From assembly GCF_900102085.1 (NCBI RefSeq), contig NZ_FMVM01000002.1:124001-188000 (forward strand): a stretch of DNA of 64,000 nt, written 5' to 3'. Numbering within the stretch: position 1 is the first letter of the stretch; each line of letters begins with the position of its first letter. The notes below the pieces were generated by a model. It searched no databases. It was not told the DNA's origin and was given only the letters and a program-made list of their open reading frames with translations. The translations under genes were made by a program, and so were the position numbers. This DNA is from Paenibacillus polysaccharolyticus (GTDB taxonomy: Bacteria; Bacillota; Bacilli; Paenibacillales; Paenibacillaceae). Shown here in pieces: positions 45,622 to 54,286 of this stretch.

Positions 45622-46520
45622 AGACACTCCTGAAATCGAAATGGGGAAGTCGTACGTATGCTCAGCAAAAAGCAATGTGGGGTGTCATCTACGTACTTCC
45701 GTGGCTGATCGGATTTGTATTGTTTTTCTTCGTTCCGCTACTGGCGTCTCTGCGATACAGCATGAGCACCATTCAAGCCAACGCAGAAGGAATTGCGATT
45801 CAATTTACGGGGTTCGCCAATTATATTCAGGCACTTACCGTAAATACAAGCTTTAACCGGGCACTGATTGAGTCCATTACAGATGTACTTGTGAATGTAC
45901 CGCTTATTGTCATTTTCAGTTTGTTTCTTGCAGTCATTCTGAATCAGAAATTCAGAGGCCGAGCTGTGGCAAGATCGATCTTTTTCTTGCCTGTTATTCT
46001 GGCATCCGGCGTCATTATGTCGCTCGAAAGCACAAGTTTGATTGAAGCTGTGAACCAGAACGGCACAGGCGGAAGTGCTTTTGGCACATTGGAACTGGAA
46101 GGTCTGATGCTTAATGCAGGTGTAAGCGAATGGATTGTTACGTATTTAAGTGGTGCAGTTGATCGAATCTACCAGATTGTCAGTCAATCGGGTGTACAAA
46201 TTTTGATCTTCCTGGCCGGTATTCAAACGATATCCCCGCAGCTCTATGAAGCGTCCAAGATGGAAGGGGCGACTGGATACGAGGCATTCTGGAAAATCAC
46301 GTTTCCGATGGTCAGCCCGCTTATTTTTGTGAACGCGATCTATACGATTATTGACTCCTTTGCGAATAATGCGATGACCAAATTGATTCGGGACACGGGA
46401 TTTGTGAAATTTGACTTTGGTCTTAGCTCCGCGATGGCATGGGTGTATTTCGTAGCCATTGCCATTATTCTAGTGATCGTATCGATTATTTTCTCAAAAC
46501 GAGTCTTCTATCAAGATTAG
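45618..46520 (+). CDS. CUT1 ABC permease, pair 2 subunit A (probable CTG start)
   Basis: The permease has six predicted helices and the loop EASKMEGATGYEAFWKITFP. The first ATG, at 45675, would start inside the N-terminal tail, five residues before the first helix. The frame is open upstream to a TGA at 45609-45611, and the only plausible start is CTG at 45618, which overlaps the DUF5696 stop as CTGA and follows GGTGGTGA with six bases spacing. This gives 300 residues beginning MKTLLKSKWGSRTYAQQKAM, a normal tail for this family. If CTG is not used, the protein is 281 residues. Confidence 0.85.
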   Translation: MKTLLKSKWGSRTYAQQKAMWGVIYVLPWLIGFVLFFFVPLLASLRYSMSTIQANAEGIAIQFTGFANYIQALTVNTSFNRALIESITDVLVNVPLIVIFSLFLAVILNQKFRGRAVARSIFFLPVILASGVIMSLESTSLIEAVNQNGTGGSAFGTLELEGLMLNAGVSEWIVTYLSGAVDRIYQIVSQSGVQILIFLAGIQTISPQLYEASKMEGATGYEAFWKITFPMVSPLIFVNAIYTIIDSFANNAMTKLIRDTGFVKFDFGLSSAMAWVYFVAIAIILVIVSIIFSKRVFYQD

Positions 46521-46537
46521 AAAGGAGGGCATTCCGC

Positions 46538-47485
46538 GTGACGACATCACGATTATTATCGCTTGAGCAATGGAAGAGTTGGCTGTGGTCTATCATCCGA
46601 TTTGTTCTGATCACCGGACTTTCCTTTGTTATTTTATTTCCGATATTCCAAAAAATATCCACATCGATCAAGGCCAAAGGCGATCTCTATTCGGCAGTAG
46701 TTGTATGGATTCCGCAGAACTTCTCGATCGACAATTTTAAGCAGGCCATTCGTGTCATGGATTACTGGGTAACGCTGTTTAATACGTTTGCGTTGTCCGC
46801 CACAACAACACTGTTGACTACAGCCTCATGTGCGCTTGCAGGTTATGGATTCGCCAGACTGAAGTTCAAAGGAAGCAACTGGTTGTTTGCAGGGGTCATA
46901 CTGACGATTCTGGTGCCGCCAACAACCATTCTCATTCCGGTGTATCTGAACCTGAAAAGCTTTGATTTGATGGGGCTGATGACGCTGTTTTCCGGGAAGC
47001 CGGTGAACTTGCTCAATACGTACTGGCCGTTTATTCTGACAGCTGTTACCGCAAATTCACTAAAGGCAGGTTTGTATATCTTCATATTCCGCCAATTTTT
47101 CAGAGGCATCCCGAAAGAAGTAGAGGAGGCTGCATATGTTGACGGCGCAGGCATCAGTCGCACATTCACTCGCATCATGTTGCCGAATGCCATTCCATCC
47201 ATGGTCACCGTCATGCTGTTTTCCTTCGTATGGCAATGGAACGACAGCTTCTACACAACAACGTATCTGACTTCAAGTAAAGTCATGTCAACACAGCTAT
47301 CGTCATTGCCGTACAATCTCGCTCAACAGGTGACAGACGGTGCAGCCTCTCAGGCCGATCCGTTCTATCTGAGCATGATTCAGGATACAGGTATTCTGCT
47401 TGCGATCCTGCCGTTAATTATCATTTATTTGTTTGTACAACGATATTTCGTGGAAAGTGTGGAGCGTACAGGTATCGTAGGATAG
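46538..47485 (+). CDS. CUT1 ABC permease, pair 2 subunit B
   Basis: The 315-residue permease has six predicted helices and the loop EAAYVDGAGISRTFTRIMLP near 200-220. The GTG at 46538 is used because AAAGGAGG lies upstream; an earlier frame opening at 46439 would overlap the previous gene by 80 bp. It is the last gene of the cluster; the C-terminal end is RYFVESVERTGIVG. Confidence 0.92.
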   Translation: MTTSRLLSLEQWKSWLWSIIRFVLITGLSFVILFPIFQKISTSIKAKGDLYSAVVVWIPQNFSIDNFKQAIRVMDYWVTLFNTFALSATTTLLTTASCALAGYGFARLKFKGSNWLFAGVILTILVPPTTILIPVYLNLKSFDLMGLMTLFSGKPVNLLNTYWPFILTAVTANSLKAGLYIFIFRQFFRGIPKEVEEAAYVDGAGISRTFTRIMLPNAIPSMVTVMLFSFVWQWNDSFYTTTYLTSSKVMSTQLSSLPYNLAQQVTDGAASQADPFYLSMIQDTGILLAILPLIIIYLFVQRYFVESVERTGIVG

Positions 47486-47554
47486 CCGTTTAGAGCGAAG
47501 AAGTGTACAGCTATTAGATGTTCAAACATTCCTAAACGAAAGGAGGCATATCTC

Positions 47555-47716
47555 ATGAGTGATTCCAAGAATTATATTAAGGACTATTCCAAGGAAGCTT
47601 ACCTCAATGAGGTGAGTTTCACCGAATGGCGTACAGCTAATCTTATGTGTTACAGCCCGCATTATCATTGGATATGGAATGGCTTAAGGGAGCGCGCGCC
47701 AACCGAGTCTGGATGA
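47555..47716 (+). CDS. Short open reading frame, possible gene remnant
   Basis: A 53-codon frame starts at an ATG with an excellent AAAGGAGG eight bases upstream and ends at 47716. The product (MSDSKNYIKD to RAPTESG) has no signal peptide, membrane segment or motif I recognise. It lies between the transport cluster and the secreted GH5 gene. It may be a true small protein or the start of a deleted gene that has kept its translation signal. The rest of the 322 bp gap shows no clear terminator. Confidence 0.4.
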   Translation: MSDSKNYIKDYSKEAYLNEVSFTEWRTANLMCYSPHYHWIWNGLRERAPTESG

Positions 47717-47807
47717 GATTAAATCTTGATCTTGCTAAATATCAGGTTTGACGGTAGCTTCCTATCGCAGTAATGTAAGCCAATTTAATCAAACAGGAGG
47801 AATAGCA

Positions 47808-49520
47808 GTGAAAAAGTTCATGATGTCTTGCAAGCTTTTACTCGTTCTGGCATTACTGATTACGATTGCTCCATGGGGCGGTAGCCAAGCTGATGCCTGG
47901 GTGGGAATGCCTATGGGGAAACTAAAAGTGAGTGGCAAAAACTTGGTCAACAGCAACAATCAACCTGTACTCCTTAATGGCTGGCATCAACCCTCCGGCG
48001 CATACTGGACGTATCAGGACAGCAATTATTACCTCAACCTTCATGGTAACAATCGTCATGCCGCAACATTGGCCTATCTGAAAGACATCACAGACACATT
48101 TGCAGATACCAGTCCGAAATATGGCAGCAATCATGGCTGGAAAATGAATCAGGTGCGTCTGTTCATTGACCGTCAGGACATGGGAGATGTGGCGGCAGGT
48201 ACATATAACTTTGCCGGTGTGCAGACTGTGACGCAGAACGTCATCATTCCTTATATCCAGTATGCAAAAACCAAAGGGGTATATGTCGTTCTGGGCTTGG
48301 ACTTCACCTTGAAGGATGATCAGGCTACGACAGCTGCCAACTTGCAGAAGTTCAATCAAATCTGGGGTTATCTTGCCTCCCGTCCAGAGATTAAAAGTGC
48401 AGACAATGTTCACTTCGAACTGATTAATGAGCCGGTGAAATCGTATGCCAACGGACACTGGGGTGGATACAACGGAGAAAATGATTTCGTGGATCATTGG
48501 AATGACCTGCGTAATTTCCAAAATTCCATGATCTCCACCATTCGTAATCAGGGTGCAGACAACGTCATCTGGGCTGCGGGTCTGGGTTACAATCAGTTCT
48601 ACAGCCTGACAGCAAGTCATCCGCTCACTGACCCTCTGAATAACTACGGTTATGCGGTTCACTGGTATCCAGGGTACGGAGCCTATGACAACTTCAACAT
48701 TCTGCAAGATCAATGGAACACCAATGTGAAGGCTGCTGCGGATAAATATCCAATTAACATCACGGAAGTGACATGGTTCAAAAATAAACCAGGTGATTCA
48801 GCTTACTGGAATCTGTTCAACGGTAGTAATGAAGGTTTTGGGACGAATACCAAAACCATCTTCAATGCAGCAGGCAATGTCAGTATCGCGGCTCATATGA
48901 ATGGTTTTATCCTCGAACCGGGAGCACGCAGTTCATTCGCTGATCCAACCGCAGGACTGAAGTGGGATGGAGATGCATCTCGAAGTGCGATGGGACGTTT
49001 CTTGTTCAACTGGTACAATGAACGGTCCCAGAATTATGGTAGCGGTACTCCAACCAATCCAACAAATCCGTCTACAGGTCTGGTGTCTGGTGCAACGTAC
49101 AAAATTGTAGCACGCCATTCCAATAAAGTGATTGATGTTCCCGGTGGGCAAAATCAGAATAATCTCCAATTACAACAATGGAGTGATCTGGGCGGTAATC
49201 CTCAGAAGTGGGTGCTAACCTCCATTGGTGGGGGCAACTACACGCTGACGAGTGTGAATTCACCTGATAAAGTGATCGACATTCGTAACGGTACACAGAC
49301 CAATGGTGAAGCTGTGCAACTTATGGCTAATCTCAATACAACGGCACAGCATTTCAAAGTGAATGATCTCGGCAATGGGTACTACAGCATTATCAATGTG
49401 AACAGCAATAAAGCGATTGAAGTTGAGAACGCTTCCACATCGGATGGAGCCAAACTTCAACAGAACACCTACACGGGCGCAACGAACCAACAGTGGAAAT
49501 TCGTAGCGGTTAGTAATTAA
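47808..49520 (+). CDS. Secreted GH5-type endoglycosidase with C-terminal ricin-type lectin domain
   Basis: The 570-residue protein has a signal peptide (about 1-32, ending ADA), a clan GH-A barrel (about 35-400) with acid/base Glu208 in HFELINEPV and nucleophile Glu320 in NITEVTW, a short Thr/Asn/Pro linker, and a ricin-B-type beta-trefoil (about 430-570) with Q-x-W-like repeats (NPQKWVL, TAQHFKV, NQQWKFV). GH5 retaining endo-enzymes cut beta-glucans, mannans or xylans; the subfamily cannot be fixed by eye. GTG start at 47808 behind AGGAGG. Following the nine-gene cluster, it may generate that system's substrate. Confidence 0.92.
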   Translation: MKKFMMSCKLLLVLALLITIAPWGGSQADAWVGMPMGKLKVSGKNLVNSNNQPVLLNGWHQPSGAYWTYQDSNYYLNLHGNNRHAATLAYLKDITDTFADTSPKYGSNHGWKMNQVRLFIDRQDMGDVAAGTYNFAGVQTVTQNVIIPYIQYAKTKGVYVVLGLDFTLKDDQATTAANLQKFNQIWGYLASRPEIKSADNVHFELINEPVKSYANGHWGGYNGENDFVDHWNDLRNFQNSMISTIRNQGADNVIWAAGLGYNQFYSLTASHPLTDPLNNYGYAVHWYPGYGAYDNFNILQDQWNTNVKAAADKYPINITEVTWFKNKPGDSAYWNLFNGSNEGFGTNTKTIFNAAGNVSIAAHMNGFILEPGARSSFADPTAGLKWDGDASRSAMGRFLFNWYNERSQNYGSGTPTNPTNPSTGLVSGATYKIVARHSNKVIDVPGGQNQNNLQLQQWSDLGGNPQKWVLTSIGGGNYTLTSVNSPDKVIDIRNGTQTNGEAVQLMANLNTTAQHFKVNDLGNGYYSIINVNSNKAIEVENASTSDGAKLQQNTYTGATNQQWKFVAVSN

Positions 49521-49558
49521 CTAACCTCAACATTTCCATCACGAAATTAGTGGCAACA

Positions 49559-49604
49559 AATAACCTTTTCAGGTCATCTGATGACTTGAGAAGGTTATTT
49601 TTAT
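49559..49604 (+). terminator. Terminator after the GH5 gene
   Basis: AATAACCTT (49559-49567) pairs with AAGGTTATT (49591-49599), with inner TCAT/ATGA pairing, followed by TTTATT. Confidence 0.8.
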
Positions 49605-49839
49605 TGTACCTATGTATGGATACAACGAAATGGGATGACTGAAAAGGTTGTTATTCATTGCCTTTGTCTCGTGAAGTTGCACATTACTCTGGAGAAATCA
49701 AGTATTGTATAGCTACAGGTGTAAATGTACCATAGGGAAGAAGTTGTACCTTCACTGTTCAGAAATGCCCGTTGTATCATGAAATGATGATCATACACCG
49801 TTAAATGTAAGCGCTTGATTAGAAAAAGGGGGGAGTACA
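49605..49839 (+). promoter_or_regulatory. Upstream region of the membrane-bound AraC gene, with cre-like core
   Basis: The gap between the GH5 gene and the regulator is 319 bp. After the terminator it holds TGTACC at 49726 and 49745 (19 bp apart) and a partial cre-like TGTAAGCGCTTGA at 49806-49818, just before the GGGGGG ribosome binding site. No open frame is seen. Confidence 0.35.
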
Positions 49840-52155
49840 TTGAAGCTCCTATGGTCCAAATTTTCACCGATGTTCCGTCGTTATTTGATTTCGTATCTAA
49901 TCATTCTAATGATTCCACAGATCGCCGGATACGCCTCTTATCGGGCATCCATTGAAGCGGCAAGGGCCAGCTCGATAGAGAACAGTCTGAAGTCTCTGAA
50001 TCTGGGCAAAGAAATCATTGAACGGAATCTGCTACAGGTCGAAGCGTTTACGAGGCAACTAGCCATTAATCAGGAGCTGTACCGTTTGATTGCCGATCCC
50101 AAACCACTGGATTCCTACAATGTTTATGGCATAGGTAAAATGCAGCGAAGTTTATCCATGTACAGCAGTACAAACGAATACTTATCTCATTTTTTTATTT
50201 ACATTCCAAACTATAACGTCATTATTACACCCAATACGGTCTATTACAGACCTGAACATTATTACGCAGCCAACGCGTTGGAGGGTATGACCTTCGAACA
50301 GTGGAGCGAAAACATATTGAAAAAGCCACACTTTAATGAGATTATTCCACTTCAGAATTACAAACGTGAAATAAGCAGCAACTTGCGCACCACCGCACCG
50401 GCAATTACCTTTCTGCAATCCTTGCCGCTGAATAGTTTCAATAAACCACAGGCTACCATTGGTGTTTTAATTGATGAAGATGAGATGGCTAGCCTGACCC
50501 AGCATATCGTTGATCAGTATGGCGGCTGGACTTTGGTTCGAGATGCGAACGGCGAAATTATCTTCTCACGCGGTATTGAAGAAGGAGAAGCGCAGCGTTT
50601 GGCGCAAAATGTGGGTAACGATTCGAATGAGGTACAGCCTATTGAAGATGGCCGGCTGCTTATATCCATTCATTCAGATCGAAACGGCTGGAGTTACATG
50701 GCAGGTATTCCCGAGAAAGCACTTATGACCAATGCGGATCAGATCAAGAAAGTGACATTGGCCTTTACGCTTGCAACATTGACGCTTGGTTTAGGTTTTG
50801 GACTGATCCTGGCCTATCGAAATAGTGCCCCCATCTACAAACTGTTGTCTGCCTTCCGAGAACAAGTCAGTGAACCTTCAGGTAAAAGGCGTAATGAGTA
50901 TGATTTTCTAGCAAGCCATATTCATCATTTAATCGCCAATAATCAATCGCTGGAGAACGCGCTAAATGAACAAATTCCGCTCTTGCGCGATGGATTCATC
51001 AAACGTCTGCTTACGGGTGAGTTCTATACTACTCGTGAACTGGAAGCTATTTCTTCTCAGACACAACTATCCATTGAGAACAGCCAGGGGATCACTGGTT
51101 TGCTCAAGGTGAATGGTTATGCGAGTCTGGATAGCGAAGAAACGATTCAGGAGCTTGGTGTGGCGAAATTAATTATCAGACAGACGATGACAGAATGGAA
51201 CGAAGGTCTACTGATGACGGACTGGGGCACAGATCAGATTGCTTTTATATGTCCCGTAACCGAGATGCCGCTGGAAACAGCAATACGTCATTGTGAGTCT
51301 GAACTCAGCAGATTAACCGAACTCATTTATAAAGAATACCGGATATCAACAACAATCGGTACCGGAGCCGCATACGAAGTTTGGAATGATGTAGGCCGTT
51401 CATTTGACGAAGCCAAACAGGCCATGGAATATGCGATTCATATGGGAGCAGATGAGCTCGTCCGATTTGAAGATACATTGAAGGAAAATGAAATGTACTA
51501 TTATCCCATTGAGTCAGAACAGCGCTTGCTGAATACGATCAAGGCAGGAGAACTGGATGAGGCTCTTCGTATTTTGGATCAGCTGTTTGCACGCAATTTT
51601 GAAGAGCGCGAACTTTCCTATGAGATGGCACAACAATTTATTATGGAGTTAAAGGGAACATACCTGAAGCTGGATGAGCCCAAAATCAAACACGATGATT
51701 CCTTTGCAGAAGAATACAAAAATGGTGTCACCAGTATCCAGATTACCGATTCCATTGCCGCATTACGTGGTAAATTCAAGCGCTTAACCGAAGATATGTG
51801 CAAAGAAGTGCTGCGAAAAAGATCATCCACACATGCGGATACCGTACAAGAAATTACGTGTTATATTGAAAATCATTATGGCGACGCGAATTTGACGATC
51901 TGCCGAATCTCCGAGCATATGGGGAAATCCGAAAAATTCATCTCCCAACTATTCAAGGAGCATACCGGAGAGAATCTTTCCGATTATGTGGAGCGAGTGA
52001 GAATCAATGCAGCATCTGAACTGCTTCGGGAAAGTAATCAGACCATCGATGAAATTGCACTTTCTACGGGATATAACAGTGCGCATTCTTTCCGCAGAGC
52101 ATTCAAGCGTGTACGCGGCATTTCACCAAGTGTATTTCGGAAGATGGATAATTAG
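49840..52155 (+). CDS. Membrane-bound AraC-family regulator with extracellular sensor
   Basis: The 771-residue protein combines a transmembrane sensor with a DNA-binding output: membrane segments at about 14-35 and 300-322 flank an extracellular Cache-like region, then a cytoplasmic linker with a CdaR/PucR GGDEF-like part (SFDEAKQAMEYAIHMGADEL), and an AraC domain at about 665-770 (ICRISEHMGKSEKFISQLFK, IDEIALSTGYNSAHSFRRAFK). It joins in one chain the tasks that YesM/YesN split in two. TTG start behind GGGGGGAG. It precedes a CUT1 importer by 168 bp and probably controls it. Confidence 0.93.
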   Translation: MKLLWSKFSPMFRRYLISYLIILMIPQIAGYASYRASIEAARASSIENSLKSLNLGKEIIERNLLQVEAFTRQLAINQELYRLIADPKPLDSYNVYGIGKMQRSLSMYSSTNEYLSHFFIYIPNYNVIITPNTVYYRPEHYYAANALEGMTFEQWSENILKKPHFNEIIPLQNYKREISSNLRTTAPAITFLQSLPLNSFNKPQATIGVLIDEDEMASLTQHIVDQYGGWTLVRDANGEIIFSRGIEEGEAQRLAQNVGNDSNEVQPIEDGRLLISIHSDRNGWSYMAGIPEKALMTNADQIKKVTLAFTLATLTLGLGFGLILAYRNSAPIYKLLSAFREQVSEPSGKRRNEYDFLASHIHHLIANNQSLENALNEQIPLLRDGFIKRLLTGEFYTTRELEAISSQTQLSIENSQGITGLLKVNGYASLDSEETIQELGVAKLIIRQTMTEWNEGLLMTDWGTDQIAFICPVTEMPLETAIRHCESELSRLTELIYKEYRISTTIGTGAAYEVWNDVGRSFDEAKQAMEYAIHMGADELVRFEDTLKENEMYYYPIESEQRLLNTIKAGELDEALRILDQLFARNFEERELSYEMAQQFIMELKGTYLKLDEPKIKHDDSFAEEYKNGVTSIQITDSIAALRGKFKRLTEDMCKEVLRKRSSTHADTVQEITCYIENHYGDANLTICRISEHMGKSEKFISQLFKEHTGENLSDYVERVRINAASELLRESNQTIDEIALSTGYNSAHSFRRAFKRVRGISPSVFRKMDN

Positions 52156-52162
52156 GTCGGTG

Positions 52163-52290
52163 AATGTACGCTGCTCATATAGTATCTATGCGTATAATGT
52201 ACGCTGATTTCCGAGATGTACCTTTACGATTTCCCCAGGCCGAACTTATGATATGGGCACAAAGAAAGCGTTACCAAAACAAGGTGACGC
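52163..52290 (+). promoter_or_regulatory. Regulatory region of the third CUT1 importer
   Basis: An exact 11-bp direct repeat AATGTACGCTG occurs at 52163-52173 and 52196-52206. A cre-like AGAAAGCGTTACCA (12 of 14) lies at 52263-52276 and overlaps a GCGTTACC/GGTGACGC hairpin (52268-52290). Both are upstream of the permease start at 52324. Confidence 0.4.
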
Positions 52291-52323
52291 TCACTTCAAC
52301 CATAGGGTTCACTGACTGGGGGG

Positions 52324-53298
52324 ATGATTCTGAGAACAACAATAACAAGTGAAAGCAAGTCCGGTTTGAAGGAGCGCAAGCGATCAACATTACAGCATGC
52401 GCTAGCCAGAAGTTTCAGGAGGCATTGGCAGTTATATCTGCTCATATTGCCTCCGGTGGTGTACTTTATCGTTTTCAAATATGTACCGATGGTGAATACG
52501 GTCCTTGCATTTAAGGATTATAACGTCATCAAAGGAATTTGGGGGAGCCCTTGGGCTGGCACCAAGTATTTCGACCTGCTTTTCCAGAATCCCGCTTTTA
52601 TGACTTTAATCAAAAATACGCTTCTCATCTCGTTTTACAGCCTCATCGTCGGATTTCCGATTCCGATCTTGCTGGCACTGGCTTTGAATGAGATCAAAAA
52701 CATGAAGTTTAAGAAAACCGTGCAGATGGTAACCTACGCACCGTATTTCATATCCACGGTGGTTATGGTATCGATCATTATGCTATTCCTCTCGCCGAGG
52801 CTTGGTATTGTCAATACGATAGCAGGTGCACTTGGCTTTGAATCGGTGAATTTCCTTGGTAATCCAGACATGTTCCGCTCAATTTATGTTTTTTCTGATG
52901 TATGGCAGAGTATGGGATATTCAGCAGTCATCTATCTGGCTGCGCTTGCGGGCATTGACCCTTCATTATATGAGGCGGCCAAAGTGGATGGAGCCAATCG
53001 ACTGCAGAAGATTATTAACGTGGATTTGCCCGGCTTGTTGCCGGCAGCCGTCATTATTTTAATTTTGAGCGTCGGGAACATTATGGCGGTAGGATTCGAG
53101 AAAATATATTTGATGCAAAACCCGTTAAACCTGTCTGCTTCAGAAATCATCTCCACATATGTTTACAAAATGGGACTATTAAACGCCAATTACAGCTTTG
53201 CTACAGCGGTTGGTTTGTTCAACTCTCTCATTAATCTCATCTTGTTGTTAACGGTCAATGCAGCCGCAAAACGGCTGTCCAATACAAGCCTATGGTAA
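52324..53298 (+). CDS. CUT1 sugar ABC permease (LplB-like), third importer
   Basis: The 324-residue protein has a polar tail and six predicted helices with the loop EAAKVDGANRLQKIINVDLP near 218-237. The ATG at 52324 is directly preceded by GGGGGG, an unusually short spacing, so the start is less certain than the rest. It is followed after 27 bp by its partner permease. Confidence 0.92.
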   Translation: MILRTTITSESKSGLKERKRSTLQHALARSFRRHWQLYLLILPPVVYFIVFKYVPMVNTVLAFKDYNVIKGIWGSPWAGTKYFDLLFQNPAFMTLIKNTLLISFYSLIVGFPIPILLALALNEIKNMKFKKTVQMVTYAPYFISTVVMVSIIMLFLSPRLGIVNTIAGALGFESVNFLGNPDMFRSIYVFSDVWQSMGYSAVIYLAALAGIDPSLYEAAKVDGANRLQKIINVDLPGLLPAAVIILILSVGNIMAVGFEKIYLMQNPLNLSASEIISTYVYKMGLLNANYSFATAVGLFNSLINLILLLTVNAAAKRLSNTSLW

Positions 53299-53325
53299 CC
53301 ACACGGAGGGGAGGAGACTTGAAGG

Positions 53326-54252
53326 ATGTCTAATTTACAATCACAGGCAGGTCGTTCACGAGCGAACAAAAACCCTGTCATTAGAGAATCGCCCGGGGAT
53401 CGCTTGTTTATTACGGCAATCTACATCATTCTGTCACTCGTGCTGGTTGCCGTGCTGTATCCTTTGATCTACATCGTAAGTTCGTCACTCAGCAGTCCGT
53501 CAGCCGTTTCTTCAGGCAAAGTCTGGCTATGGCCAGTTGATCTGTCATTCGAAGGATACAAGGCTGTATTGCGAAATGAACAGGTGCTGATGGGATACGC
53601 CAACTCATTGTTTTATACGGCATGCGGCACATTTATCAGCGTAGCATTAACAATTATGATCGCTTATCCACTGTCTAAAAAGACCTTTGTTGGTCGCAGT
53701 ACGCTGATGATCTTCATCACGTTCACGATGCTCTTTGCCGGTGGTTTGATTCCAACATATCTGGTTGTTAAATCCCTGGGGCTCATCGATACACGCTGGG
53801 CGCTTCTAATTCCCAATGCGATCTGGGTGTGGCAAGTCATTATTGCACGAACCTTCTTTCAAAATTCAATACCGGATGAGCTATCCGAAGCGGCTGATAT
53901 CGATGGCTGTAGTGACATTCGGTTTATCTTCAGTGTCATCCTGCCGCTTGCCAAACCCATTATTGCCGTGCTGTCGCTGATGTATGCGGTTGGTCAATGG
54001 AACGCTTACTTCGACGCACTTATTTATCTGAAATCGCAGTCGCTCTACCCGCTACAGCTGATTTTACGAAGTATTCTTATTCTAGGTAGCTCAGGCAATA
54101 TGGATGCTTCCGAAATGATCAAACAACAGCAAATGGCTGAACTGATGAAGTACTCCTTGATTGTCATGGCCAGCTTACCGGTTCTGATCATCTATCCTTT
54201 TGTACAACGTTATTTCGTACAAGGCATGTTGATCGGCTCAGTTAAAGGATAA
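53326..54252 (+). CDS. CUT1 sugar ABC permease (LplC-like), third importer
   Basis: The 308-residue partner permease has six predicted helices, the loop EAADIDGCSDIRFIFSVILP and the C-terminal RYFVQGMLIGSVKG. GGAGGAG precedes the ATG. The binding-protein gene follows after 34 bp, so in this operon the binding protein comes last, unlike the first importer at 17694. Confidence 0.93.
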   Translation: MSNLQSQAGRSRANKNPVIRESPGDRLFITAIYIILSLVLVAVLYPLIYIVSSSLSSPSAVSSGKVWLWPVDLSFEGYKAVLRNEQVLMGYANSLFYTACGTFISVALTIMIAYPLSKKTFVGRSTLMIFITFTMLFAGGLIPTYLVVKSLGLIDTRWALLIPNAIWVWQVIIARTFFQNSIPDELSEAADIDGCSDIRFIFSVILPLAKPIIAVLSLMYAVGQWNAYFDALIYLKSQSLYPLQLILRSILILGSSGNMDASEMIKQQQMAELMKYSLIVMASLPVLIIYPFVQRYFVQGMLIGSVKG

Positions 54253-54286
54253 GTCAATTACAACTTTCATGAGGGAGAGGATTTTA

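Noticed and set aside
47922..48713. Long minus-strand open frame opposite the GH5 gene (263 codons)
   Set aside because: It lies wholly opposite a gene with clear catalytic motifs, has no ribosome binding site, and its product looks like no protein family.
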